In this document: piece by piece, positions 1 through 8,171 of the stretch
Numbering within the stretch: position 1 is the first letter of the stretch
Layout of the letters: each line of letters opens with the position of its first letter
Assembly (NCBI RefSeq): GCF_014644535.1
Contig: NZ_BMKW01000007.1
Coordinates: 310,001-374,000, forward strand
Source of the DNA: Neoroseomonas lacus
Lineage (GTDB): Bacteria; Pseudomonadota; Alphaproteobacteria; Acetobacterales; Acetobacteraceae
Direction of reading: 5' to 3'
DNA: 64,000 bases
Translations under genes and position numbers: made by a program
The notes under the pieces: generated by a model
Databases searched by the model: none
What the model saw: the letters and a program-made list of their open reading frames with translations, nothing else
What the model was told of the DNA's origin: nothing

Positions 1-316
1 CGGCTTGCTTGGTCGTGCTTCATCGCGGTCCGCGCCTTCCTGAGATCGGCTAAGCGTGGATCGCATGCGCCGCCGGATGCCGAAGGACGGAGTCCACCCG
101 ATGCCGATGCCTATCCGGCAGGCGCGGAACTGGTGCGGCACTGCCTCGGCTCACGCGCCGCCACGCGTGCCCTGCATGACCGAATCAGGACAGGCGCGCG
201 CGTCCTCGGCATCGCGCGGCACGTAACTCGCGAAGCTGCTGCGGATGCGCGTTGACGGAGGGGCGGTGGTTCTGGTCGGCGGGGCAAGGTTCGCCCTCTG
301 CCATCGCCTGCTTCCC
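1..316. other. No gene recognised
   Basis: High-GC sequence at the window edge, lying beyond the stop codon of the minus-strand LysR gene. I see no open frame with a credible start, ribosome-binding site or family motif, and no obvious terminator. It may hold the end of a gene that begins outside the window, but nothing supports that directly. Confidence 0.5.
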
Positions 317-1213
317 TCAGGTTTTTCGGCCTTTGCGCGCATTCAGGGCGTCGAGCAGTCGCCCGAGGCCGCGGTCGATGACCTTCTCCTTGCGCAAGAC
401 CACCGCGAGCTGCCGCGACAATGGCGGGCGCAGTGGGCGTATCACGGCCCCTTGGGCGTCACCGCCAAGCGCCAACGCCGGCAGCACCGAGCATCCGCGG
501 CCGCCCGTCACGAGCACCTTGATCGCCTCGACGCTGCCGAGTTCCATGATCGGCCGCGGAACCCGCCCGGCCCGGCGGAACCAGGCGTCGATGATGGTGC
601 GCGTATTTGCCCCCGCCTCGTACAGGATCAGCGGAAGCCGCTCCAGATCGGCGGCTGAGAGGGCGCGGCGCCGGCCGGGCAGCATCGCCTCCGGCAGGAA
701 CGCGACCAACGGATCGGTTACGACCGGCAGTGCCGTCAGTGAAGAACCCAAGGCTGCGGGCAGGGTCACCAACGCGGCGTCGAGGTCGCCCTCTTCGACG
801 CGCCTGAGCATATCGGGCGTGTTGCCGGTGGCAACGATCACCTCCAGCCCCGGCATCCGTTCATTCAATTCCGCCAGCACCGGCGGCAGCAGATGGATGG
901 AGGCCGTCGCCCCGGTGCCGACACGGACCCGCCCCGCGTCACCCGACCTGTATGCCGCTGTAACCGACCTGGCATCGTCCACAGCCGCGCGGGCACGGCG
1001 CGCCGGCTCCATGAGTGCCCGACCGGCGGCGGTCGGCACCGCCCGGCCGGACACGCGTTCGAGCAGCCGGACGCCCATGGCGCGCTCGAGTTCCCTCAGC
1101 TGTTGGCTGGCCGCCGGTTGCGTCAGGCCGAGCGATTGCGCGGCGGTCGTGACACCGCCCGTCTCGACGACGGAGAGGAAGGTCCGCAGCTGGCGGAGGG
1201 TCGGTTCGCGCAT
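317..1213 (-). CDS. LysR-family transcriptional regulator
   Basis: A 298-residue DNA-binding regulator, the normal LysR length. The N-terminal winged helix-turn-helix covers about residues 1-65, starting with the typical 'LRQLRTFLSVVETGGVTTAA' pattern and the recognition stretch LTQPAASQQLREL. The rest is a periplasmic-binding-protein-like effector domain. Its start faces the N-acetyltransferase gene across a short gap, the usual arrangement in which a LysR protein controls its divergent neighbour. The effector cannot be read from the sequence. The CysB/CbbR-like family is certain; the target gene is an inference from position. Confidence 0.9.
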   Translation of the reverse strand: MREPTLRQLRTFLSVVETGGVTTAAQSLGLTQPAASQQLRELERAMGVRLLERVSGRAVPTAAGRALMEPARRARAAVDDARSVTAAYRSGDAGRVRVGTGATASIHLLPPVLAELNERMPGLEVIVATGNTPDMLRRVEEGDLDAALVTLPAALGSSLTALPVVTDPLVAFLPEAMLPGRRRALSAADLERLPLILYEAGANTRTIIDAWFRRAGRVPRPIMELGSVEAIKVLVTGGRGCSVLPALALGGDAQGAVIRPLRPPLSRQLAVVLRKEKVIDRGLGRLLDALNARKGRKT

Positions 1214-1290
1214 GCATAAAACTTATACTTATGGTGCATATTAGAAAGAATTCCTTTTGGCGCGGGCCGCCGTGCCGCACCTTCGCGGAC

Positions 1291-1866
1291 ATGGACACGC
1301 AGCACGCCACCGATGCCGCCACGCGGCATCCGCACTTCCACATCCGGCCATCGGGCGACGACGACATGGTCGCCATCGCGGCGATTTACGGACATCACGT
1401 CCTGCACGGAACGGGATCCTTCGAGACGGAAGCGCCTAGCGTCGATGAGATGCGGCAGCGGCGAGCCGTGATCATCGAGCGCGGTCTGCCCTATCTCGTC
1501 GCGGCGGATGCCCACGGCGCGGTGCTCGGCTACGCCTATGCCGGCGCGTACCGCCCCCGCATCGCCTATGTGAACACGGTCGAGAACTCTGTCTATGTCC
1601 GGCACGACTGCATGGGGCTGGGTATTGGCCGCGCTCTCCTGCAGGCGTTGATCGAGCGTTGCGAGGCGCTCGGATATCGTCAGATGATAGCGGTCGTCGG
1701 CGACAGCGCTAACCTGGCCTCGGTGCGGCTGCACGAGGCCTTCGGGTTTCGCCTGGCCGGGACGCTGCGCTCGGTCGGGCACAAGCATGGCCGGTGGCTT
1801 GACACCGTCCTGCTGCAACGGTCGCTCGGCGCGGGCGACCACACGGATCCGAACCGACATGCGTGA
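1291..1866 (+). CDS. GNAT N-acetyltransferase, phosphinothricin/ArsN1-like
   Basis: A 191-residue acetyl-CoA-dependent N-acetyltransferase of the phosphinothricin acetyltransferase family. Family marks include 'AIAAIYGHHVLHGTGSFE' near the N terminus, the acetyl-CoA loop in 'MGLGIGRALLQALIERC', 'GDSANLASVRLHEAFGF' and a C-terminal 'GRWLDTVLLQRSLG'. The ATG at 1291 is preferred because the domain starts soon after it; an in-frame ATG at 1231 would add 20 residues unlike the family. The substrate is probably a glutamine-synthetase inhibitor or related amino acid. Members called ArsN1 acetylate the arsenic antibiotic arsinothricin, and the aio genes next door make that substrate worth considering; this is inference. 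It is divergent from the LysR gene. Confidence 0.85.
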   Translation: MDTQHATDAATRHPHFHIRPSGDDDMVAIAAIYGHHVLHGTGSFETEAPSVDEMRQRRAVIIERGLPYLVAADAHGAVLGYAYAGAYRPRIAYVNTVENSVYVRHDCMGLGIGRALLQALIERCEALGYRQMIAVVGDSANLASVRLHEAFGFRLAGTLRSVGHKHGRWLDTVLLQRSLGAGDHTDPNRHA

Positions 1867-2075
1867 TGAGATGCCCGGCATCGTCCTGGCGCTGCCGGAC
1901 ATCAGTGCCTGGTCGACTGATCGCTCCGCTGCCACAGCCGCTGGCTGTTGCGCACCGCAGCCTGCGCAGGGCATCCGCTGCGCCGGCGCTGTGCCGGGCG
2001 ATCACGCTTCGCCTGCCGATGCAGCGAGAGTCCGCCACGACCGCCTGATACGGCGGCGACACACGCTACCGCCGA

Positions 2076-2102
2076 GGGAAGCCGGCGCGCATCCGGCTTC
2101 CC
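2076..2102 (-). terminator. Hairpin downstream of aioA
   Basis: A perfect 10-bp inverted repeat (gggaagccgg / ccggcttccc) with a 7-base loop lies 11 bases beyond the aioA stop codon. There is no clear run of T residues after it, so it may be a weak intrinsic terminator or an mRNA-stabilising hairpin at the end of the aio operon. Confidence 0.55.
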
Positions 2103-2112
2103 CCGTCCGGCC

Positions 2113-4632
2113 TCAGGCCTGACGATATTCCTGCGGCTTGAAGGTGAGATGCCGTACGCTCTCTGGCGCATCGGCGATCTTCCGGATGTTGCCCCAGGTC
2201 TGCTTGTAGTTGGGGATGATGAACTCGTTCACCCCCTTGGATACCACGTTGCCCTGCACGCCCGTTGGGTAGGCGAAGAGCATGAAGGTCTCGCCGCGGC
2301 GCGCGGAGGGTGTCGGCCAAGCCATCGCCTGCGTCGCGCCATTGTCGTTGAACACTTCGACGAGGTCGCCCTGGGTGAGCCGGAGTTCGGCCATGTCGGC
2401 GGGGTTCATCTCGATATAGGGCAGCGGGAAGCGGTCGCGCACGAAGTCGTTCTGCTGGTCCAGATAGGCGGACTGCCAGATGTGGTTGGCACGGCCGTTG
2501 TTCACCAGGAAGCGGAACTTGTCCTTCTCGGCCTGCTTGCCTTCTGCCTGGAAGCCACGCCACTGGGTGCTGGCGAAGGTCGCCTTGCCGTCCGGCTTGC
2601 CGAAGCGTCCGTCGGAATATAGCCGTTTGGTGCCGACGATCACGCCCGGAGCCGCTGTGCTGCCCGCCGGCAGGTTGCCGCGGCCGCCCTGGCCGCCGGC
2701 CTCCTGGTAGCCCGTGGCGGGTTCCTGGAAGCCGTTGGTGCCCATGGCGCGCAGCCGGGCGTAGGTGACGTGCTCTCCGCCGCGCTCGTGCTTGCGGTAG
2801 CCGTCGTTGAAGGCGTCCTCTTCGCTGATCCAGTCATAGCCCTTGAACTTGTCGGCGATGTCGCCCTTGCCCGCTGCGCGCCAGGAGCGTTCGAGCGCCT
2901 GGGCCAGCTTCACCACGATCAGGCAGTCCGGCAGTGATTGGCCGGGCGGGTCCATGTAGCGCTCGGTCAGGCGCATCCGTCGTTCGCCGTTCATCGAGGT
3001 GAGGTTCATCTCCCCCGCCGTCGCCGCCGGCAGCACGACATGCGCGCAGGTGCCGATTTGCGTTGGCACGATGTCCATGTCGACGCTGAACAGCCCGCCC
3101 TGGCGGATGGCACCCATGATGGCGTCCACCTGCGCCGCGCGGTCACCCGCCGGTACGCCATCCATCGCCGCTTTCACCAGATCCGTCCGCCGCTTGTAGG
3201 CGCGCTTGAACTCACTGGCGTTCAGTGTCGTCTTGAAGTGGTCACAGGCCCAGATGTGGTGGACACCGCCGCGGCCGCCGATCAGCAACTGGTCCACATA
3301 GGCCGCCGGCCGCCCGACATGCGCGTCGGATGGGCGCGAATAGCCTTCCTGATGGCCGCCGAGGCGCACGCAACCGCCGCCGGGACGGCCGACATTGCCG
3401 GTGGCGAGCGCCAGATTCACCAGGGACTGGTTGGTGCGATAATTGTCATTGCCCCAGATCAGGCCCTTCTCATACGCGAACATGGTTCGCCGCCGGGCGC
3501 CGCCCTGCTTCGGTTCGGCAATCCATGCGGCGGCTTTGCGAATGTCGTCGGCCGACAGGCCGGTGATGCGCGCCGCTTCCTCGATCGTCGTGCGGTTCGC
3601 CGCAGCCGCGGCGTCATAGCCGCTGGTGGACGCGGCGATGAAGGGCCGATCCACCCAGCCGCGTGCCGCGACCTCGGTGAGCAGCGCGTTGAACAATGCG
3701 AGATCTGTGCCCGAGTTGATCGCGAGGTGCAGGACGTTCTCCTTGCCCGCCTCCGTCTCGCAGGCGGCGACCGTCACGGTACGTCGTGGATCGACGATAA
3801 TGATGCGACCGGCCGCGTGTGGCTCATTCGGCATCTCGCGCCGCTTCTTGTCGAGCGAGGTGCCACGCAGATTGGGCACCCAGTGGTTCAGAAAGTAATT
3901 GGTCTGGGTCTCGAGCGGATTGGCGCCGACCACCATGATGGTATCGGCGAGTTCCGCGTCCTCGTAGCAGTTGTTCAGCTCGCCGACGCCCATGTCGCGA
4001 GAGCCATGGACTTCGCTGTTGTAGGCTGGGCGGTTGTGGATGCGGATGTTCTTGACCTTCATGCTCTCGAAGTAGAGCTTGCCGGTCGCCCAGGTGTTCT
4101 CGTAGCCGCCCCCGGCGCCGCCATGATCGAAGGCGGAGACGATGAGGCCGTCCTCGCCCTGCTCCTCGACAACGCGGCGCGTCACCTCGGCCACCAGCGC
4201 GACGGCATCGTCCCAGGAGGTCGGCGACATCCCGCCATAGCGCCAGACGAGCGGGTCGGTCAGGCGCTGCGCCTGCGTCCCCGTTGTCCGAGAATAGGAC
4301 ATCTCGGCCATCCGCGCGCCGCGGATCGAGCCGAGGCCGGCATTCACCGAGCATTCAACATCCGGCTTGATCACCAGATGCACGTCCTTCCCGTTCTGCC
4401 GCACGATGTTGTACATCGCCGGGCTGTACCAGTTGGCCGTCTCGGCAGGCTGCTGTTCGGCGAGGTTGGCGTTGAAGGCGTTCTGCGCCGCGGCGTTGCC
4501 GCCCTGGCGGTCCACTGGCCAGGAATAGGCCTTGTAGCCGCAGCCGACGATGCAGAAGTGGCAGGTGACGTTCTGGACCCTGGCGTCCCGCGGCGGGATC
4601 GGCAGGCGGTCGATGTTGCGCTTGTAGGCCAT
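2113..4632 (-). CDS. aioA: Arsenite oxidase large (molybdopterin) subunit
   Basis: An 839-residue catalytic subunit of periplasmic arsenite oxidase, which oxidises As(III) to As(V) at a molybdenum bis-pterin centre. The N terminus holds the 3Fe-4S motif C24-x2-C27-x3-C31 in 'VTCHFCIVGCGYKAYSW', diagnostic of AioA among DMSO-reductase-family enzymes. Further family stretches include 'GANPLETQTNYFLNHWVP', 'GHQEGYSRPSDAHVGRP' and 'FLVNNGRANHIWQSAYLD'. Length fits the family (about 820-850). The ATG at 4632 is chosen because GGGAGGA lies 7 bases upstream; a start at 4650 would remove that spacing. It has no signal peptide of its own and is expected to be co-exported with the Tat-signal-bearing AioB. 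It follows aioB by 14 bases. Confidence 0.97.
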   Translation of the reverse strand: MAYKRNIDRLPIPPRDARVQNVTCHFCIVGCGYKAYSWPVDRQGGNAAAQNAFNANLAEQQPAETANWYSPAMYNIVRQNGKDVHLVIKPDVECSVNAGLGSIRGARMAEMSYSRTTGTQAQRLTDPLVWRYGGMSPTSWDDAVALVAEVTRRVVEEQGEDGLIVSAFDHGGAGGGYENTWATGKLYFESMKVKNIRIHNRPAYNSEVHGSRDMGVGELNNCYEDAELADTIMVVGANPLETQTNYFLNHWVPNLRGTSLDKKRREMPNEPHAAGRIIIVDPRRTVTVAACETEAGKENVLHLAINSGTDLALFNALLTEVAARGWVDRPFIAASTSGYDAAAAANRTTIEEAARITGLSADDIRKAAAWIAEPKQGGARRRTMFAYEKGLIWGNDNYRTNQSLVNLALATGNVGRPGGGCVRLGGHQEGYSRPSDAHVGRPAAYVDQLLIGGRGGVHHIWACDHFKTTLNASEFKRAYKRRTDLVKAAMDGVPAGDRAAQVDAIMGAIRQGGLFSVDMDIVPTQIGTCAHVVLPAATAGEMNLTSMNGERRMRLTERYMDPPGQSLPDCLIVVKLAQALERSWRAAGKGDIADKFKGYDWISEEDAFNDGYRKHERGGEHVTYARLRAMGTNGFQEPATGYQEAGGQGGRGNLPAGSTAAPGVIVGTKRLYSDGRFGKPDGKATFASTQWRGFQAEGKQAEKDKFRFLVNNGRANHIWQSAYLDQQNDFVRDRFPLPYIEMNPADMAELRLTQGDLVEVFNDNGATQAMAWPTPSARRGETFMLFAYPTGVQGNVVSKGVNEFIIPNYKQTWGNIRKIADAPESVRHLTFKPQEYRQA

Positions 4633-4646
4633 CGCTGCGTCCTCCC

Positions 4647-5174
4647 TCAACTGAGCACGTTGGACAGACGGCCGTAGATCAGCTCGTCCACGCCCTCAGC
4701 CTGGATGTCGCCGTTCCGGTCCACACGCAGGCGGAACTGCGCGAGGTTCGCCGTCGCCTGGCCCCAGATCTGCAGGCCACCTTTCTCGCAGTCAAAGCGG
4801 CTGTAATGGCCCGGGCAGTTCAGCGAGCGGTCGTCGGTCCGGTAGAAAAGCGGGAAGCCCTTGTGCGGGCAAAGGGTGGAGAAGGCGACGACGTCGCCAT
4901 CCGGCCCGGCGCCGCCCTCGACGCGCGTGCCGAGCTTGACGATGACACCGGGACTATCGGCATCGGGATAAGCGACCTGAACCGGCTCGTTGACCTTGAG
5001 GTCGCGCAGGTTCGCGAGGCGGGTTACCGGGTAGGTGACGCGGGCAAGCGAAGGTGCTGCTTCGGCCGGCGCGCTCGCCACGCCTGCGACAGCGGCGGCG
5101 CCCGCGGCGGCAACCGCACCGCGCATCAGGAAGAAGCGACGGCCGCCATCGGCCAGTCGATCACAGTGTGACAT
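4647..5174 (-). CDS. aioB: Arsenite oxidase small (Rieske) subunit
   Basis: A 175-residue Rieske 2Fe-2S subunit that passes electrons from AioA to a periplasmic acceptor. Rieske ligands are C102-x-H104 in 'CPHKGFP' and C120-x2-H123 in 'CPGHYSRFD'. The N terminus carries a twin-arginine signal, 'GRRFFLMRGAVAAAGAAAVA', ending near APAEAA. The ATG at 5174 is preceded by GGGAGGG at good spacing. The frame stays open to 5336, but that extension would run over the sigma-54 promoter and would bury the Tat signal inside the protein. It is followed immediately by aioA and is the first gene of the inducible aioBA unit. Confidence 0.96.
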   Translation of the reverse strand: MSHCDRLADGGRRFFLMRGAVAAAGAAAVAGVASAPAEAAPSLARVTYPVTRLANLRDLKVNEPVQVAYPDADSPGVIVKLGTRVEGGAGPDGDVVAFSTLCPHKGFPLFYRTDDRSLNCPGHYSRFDCEKGGLQIWGQATANLAQFRLRVDRNGDIQAEGVDELIYGRLSNVLS

Positions 5175-5214
5175 CTTGAACCCTCCCCACCTGCTTAAGG
5201 TGAGCGCTCGCATT

Positions 5215-5229
5215 GCGAAGCACATGCCA
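5215..5229 (-). promoter_or_regulatory. Sigma-54 (-24/-12) promoter of aioBA
   Basis: Read on the minus strand the sequence is TGGCATGTGCTTCGC. It matches the sigma-54 consensus TGGCACG-N4-TTGC at the invariant GG and GC dinucleotides with exactly 10 bases between them. Transcription would start near 5203, about 30 bases before the aioB ATG. The adjacent aioR encodes a sigma-54 activator, and aio promoters in other bacteria are sigma-54 dependent, so the match is well supported by context. Confidence 0.8.
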
Positions 5230-5353
5230 GCCCTGGCCGGCACGACGCGGCCGGGCGCTGCGACGTGGATCGCGATGCAGCGCAACGCCTTGCAGGCGCG
5301 GATCGGCCTATGCCGACCGCGCCGGAGTCCAGACATCCAGATTCGTCGTGCGC

Positions 5354-6697
5354 CTACGGTCCGGCCTTCTGGACCACCGACCGGCCGAGGCCCAGCCGGC
5401 GGATCTTCTCGAACAAGGTGGACCGCCCGACCCCGAGCCGCTCCGCCGCCATCGAGACGTCCCCGGCGGTGGCCTCCAGCGCGGCCTGGATGGTTCGCCG
5501 TTCCGTCGCCGCGACTGCTTGCGCCAGCGTGGCCTGCATGGCGGTGCCGGGCGGGGCGGCAAGCTCCGGGAAGATGTCGGTCGCCTCGACCCGTGGTCCG
5601 TCGGCCAGTGCGGCGGCGCGCTCGACACGATTGCGCAGCTCGCGCGCATTGCCCGGCCAGGGATGCGCGAGGAGAGCTGCCTCTGCCTCCTCGTCGAAGC
5701 CGCGCAGCGCCCGGCCGAAGCGCTCCGCGCAGTCTGCCAGGAAGCGGCGGGCCAAGGGCATGATGTCCTCGGATCGCGCGCGCAGCGGCGGGATTTCCAC
5801 CCGGATGACGTCCAGGCGATAGAGCAGATCCTCACGGAACCGCCGCTCCCGGACCAGCGTGACGAGGTCGGCATTGGTCGCGGCGACGATGCGGGCCGCG
5901 AAGGGTAGCGCTTCCTTCCCGCCGATGCGGGTGAACTCGCGCGCCTCCAGCAGCCGCAGCAGCTTTGGCTGCAGCGCCGGGGGAAGCTCGGCGATCTCGT
6001 CCAGCAGCAGCACTCCGCCGAGCGCGCGTTCCGCGTAACCCGCATGCCGCGCCTGGGCGCCGGTGAAGGCGCCGCGCTCATGGCCGAAGATCTCGCTCTC
6101 CATCAGCTCGGCCGGGATGGCGGCGCAATTCACGGCGATGAAGGGTCCATCCGCAGCCGGCGAGAGCGTATGCAGCAACCGCGCCGCGACCTCCTTACCG
6201 ACGCCGCTCTCGCCCAACAGCAGGACGGAACTGTCCACCAAGGCCGCCCGCCGCAGCGTCGCCTCCACGCGACGCATCGCGGCCGAGCGCCCAAGGACCG
6301 CGTCCTCCGCCGAAGGAAGCCGGCGGGCGACCAGGCGTTCGATGCGGGCAAGTAGGTCCGGCACCTCGAAAGGCTTGGCCAGGAAATCGTCGGCGCCGGC
6401 GCGCACCAGCCGCACCGCCTGGTCGATTTCGCCGAAGGCGGTCATGAACAGGACCGGCAGGTCGCCAATCCGGGCACGCAGACGCAGGAACAGCTCCTCG
6501 CCGGAACCATCCGGCAAGCGGATGTCGCAGAGCAGCAGGTCGGCCGGCGGGGTGCGTTGGAGCAGCGCCTCGCCCGCCGCCGCCGTGCGCGCCCAGGACA
6601 CGGCATAGCCTTCAATGCCAAGGCGATGCGCGAGGGCGGCGCCAAGGGTCTGGTCGTCTTCGATGAGGACTATGGCGCCCCGCGTCTCATGCAACAT
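5354..6697 (-). CDS. aioR: Sigma-54-dependent response regulator of arsenite oxidase
   Basis: A 447-residue NtrC-family activator. It has a receiver domain (about 1-120) with acceptor D58 in 'LLLCDIRLPDGSGEE', a central AAA+ domain with Walker A 'GESGVGKE', the sigma-54-contacting 'GAFTGA' loop and 'LLLDEIAELP', and a C-terminal Fis-type helix-turn-helix 'DVSMAAERLGVGRSTLFEKI'. It should be phosphorylated by AioS and then open the sigma-54 promoter ahead of aioB. The ATG at 6697 overlaps the end of aioS by 11 bases, suggesting translational coupling. Upstream in-frame codons to 6835 would lie deep inside aioS and add a non-family extension. Confidence 0.93.
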   Translation of the reverse strand: MLHETRGAIVLIEDDQTLGAALAHRLGIEGYAVSWARTAAAGEALLQRTPPADLLLCDIRLPDGSGEELFLRLRARIGDLPVLFMTAFGEIDQAVRLVRAGADDFLAKPFEVPDLLARIERLVARRLPSAEDAVLGRSAAMRRVEATLRRAALVDSSVLLLGESGVGKEVAARLLHTLSPAADGPFIAVNCAAIPAELMESEIFGHERGAFTGAQARHAGYAERALGGVLLLDEIAELPPALQPKLLRLLEAREFTRIGGKEALPFAARIVAATNADLVTLVRERRFREDLLYRLDVIRVEIPPLRARSEDIMPLARRFLADCAERFGRALRGFDEEAEAALLAHPWPGNARELRNRVERAAALADGPRVEATDIFPELAAPPGTAMQATLAQAVAATERRTIQAALEATAGDVSMAAERLGVGRSTLFEKIRRLGLGRSVVQKAGP

Positions 6698-8171
6698 GGG
6701 CAAGCGCCTCCCTTGGGCCTGCGACGCGACCGACTCCTGGCACCTCGAGACGGATCCGCGTCCCCTGCGCCGCCGCGCACAAGCTGATGCGGCCGCCGAG
6801 CCGGTGCGCCAGACGAACCGCGATCCAGAGTCCAAGGCCGCCGCCTTCGGGAGGCGAGGCCTCCGGGTCGGCCAGCAGCGCGAGGGCTGGCGCCGGCAGG
6901 CCTGGTCCCTCGTCAGACACGTCGATCACGACACCACCATCCGGACCGGTAATAGCGACCACACGCACCGTGGCGCCGTCCGGTGACGCGGCGCAGGCAT
7001 TCAGCAGGAGGTTCAGCACGATCTGGCGAGTCAGCGTCCGGTCGGCCGGACTCTCCGCGGACAGGGCGTTCTCCCACTGCAGGTGCAGGCCGCGGCGTTC
7101 GACCTCGTGGCGCACCAGGACGCGCAGGTCGTCCAGGTCCTCGCGATGCAGCGGTCCGTCTCCCGGTCGTCCCTTGTAGGTCACGAGGCTGGCGCGGACG
7201 ACGTTCCGGATGTCGTCCAGGCCGCGTCGCAGGAAGGCGACCGAGGCCTCGCGCACCTGCTGGTCGTCGCCATGCGTCGCAATGGTATCAACGGCGGTCA
7301 ACAATCCGCCGAGCGGGTTGTTGACCTCGTGCGCCATACCGGACGCGAGCTTGCCGAGCTGAGCATAGCGTTCCTCCTCGGCGAGCCGCGCGGCCATCGC
7401 CTCGCGCTCCCCGATCGCCGCTGCGGTGCGGTTCCAGGCGCCGAACAGCGCGGCGAATTCGGGACCGGCGCGCGCGATCGCCGCCGCGGGAAGCGGCTTC
7501 ACGCGGCCCGTCTCGCCGCCCGCCGCGACCTGCGCGCGCAGTATCTCGAGCGGCTGCAGCAGCCGGCGCACCAGCACGAAGCCTAGTATGGCGAACAGCA
7601 GCGTCAGCGCGCCATTCGCCAGCAGCAAGGTCCGGCGCACCGCCGCACGCTCGGCGAGCAGCGGCGCGATGTCCACCTCGGCGACGATGCGGCCGAGCCC
7701 CATGCCGCCCTCGGCGAGGTCTCGGCCGAGCGTTGCGCGCGCGGTGGCCTCGTCCATCACCGGCGCGCCGCGGCCCGCCGCCTCCGCGGAGCGGGTGGCG
7801 AGACCCTCGGGAAGCGCGGTTCCCAGGACGAAGCGCCGCGGCTCGGACGACGCCAGGATGCTGCCATCCGGCAGTACCAGCATGGCGACCCCCGGGTGCA
7901 AGGCGGTGTAGCGGCCTTGCGCGCGGTCAAGGGCGTCGAACGTCTCCCACACGTCGCGGCGGATAGCGGCGGGCTGCAGCGCCGTGGCGAGGCCGTCCAG
8001 ATAGGCCGCGGAAAGCTCGCCGAGATGCCGCTCCTGATCGCGAGAGAGGCGCTGCAGCACGCCATGGCTGAGCACGGCCGCGGCGGCGATCATGAGGAGG
8101 GAGACGAGAACGGGCACCCGAAGGGCGAGCGGCCAGCGGCCCGGTCGAAACGGAGACGCGTCACGGTTCAT
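6687..8171 (-). CDS. aioS: Arsenite-responsive sensor histidine kinase
   Basis: A 494-residue membrane histidine kinase. One transmembrane helix lies near residues 18-36 and another near 181-202, enclosing a periplasmic domain of about 140 residues that should contact AioX. A HAMP-like linker follows, then the HisKA box 'LASGMAHEVNNPLGG' with phospho-acceptor H281, and an ATPase domain with N-box 'LNLLLNACAASPDG' and G-box 'DEGPGLPAPA'. The start overlaps the aioX stop in an ATGA. The order aioX-aioS-aioR-aioB-aioA matches that known from Agrobacterium-type arsenite oxidisers, which supports the name. Confidence 0.92.
   Translation of the reverse strand: MNRDASPFRPGRWPLALRVPVLVSLLMIAAAAVLSHGVLQRLSRDQERHLGELSAAYLDGLATALQPAAIRRDVWETFDALDRAQGRYTALHPGVAMLVLPDGSILASSEPRRFVLGTALPEGLATRSAEAAGRGAPVMDEATARATLGRDLAEGGMGLGRIVAEVDIAPLLAERAAVRRTLLLANGALTLLFAILGFVLVRRLLQPLEILRAQVAAGGETGRVKPLPAAAIARAGPEFAALFGAWNRTAAAIGEREAMAARLAEEERYAQLGKLASGMAHEVNNPLGGLLTAVDTIATHGDDQQVREASVAFLRRGLDDIRNVVRASLVTYKGRPGDGPLHREDLDDLRVLVRHEVERRGLHLQWENALSAESPADRTLTRQIVLNLLLNACAASPDGATVRVVAITGPDGGVVIDVSDEGPGLPAPALALLADPEASPPEGGGLGLWIAVRLAHRLGGRISLCAAAQGTRIRLEVPGVGRVAGPREALAHVA

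Noticed and set aside
2938-4677. Long plus-strand open frame of 579 codons opposite aioA
   Set aside because: It lies antisense to a clearly recognised gene, is rich in Arg, His, Ala and Val as GC-rich shadows are, and has no family motif. The same applies to frames opposite hemA, the FMN dehydrogenase, bcsAB and bcsC.
5175-5336. Longer aioB N terminus
   Set aside because: It would bury the Tat signal internally and overlap the sigma-54 promoter; ATG 5174 has a good ribosome-binding site.
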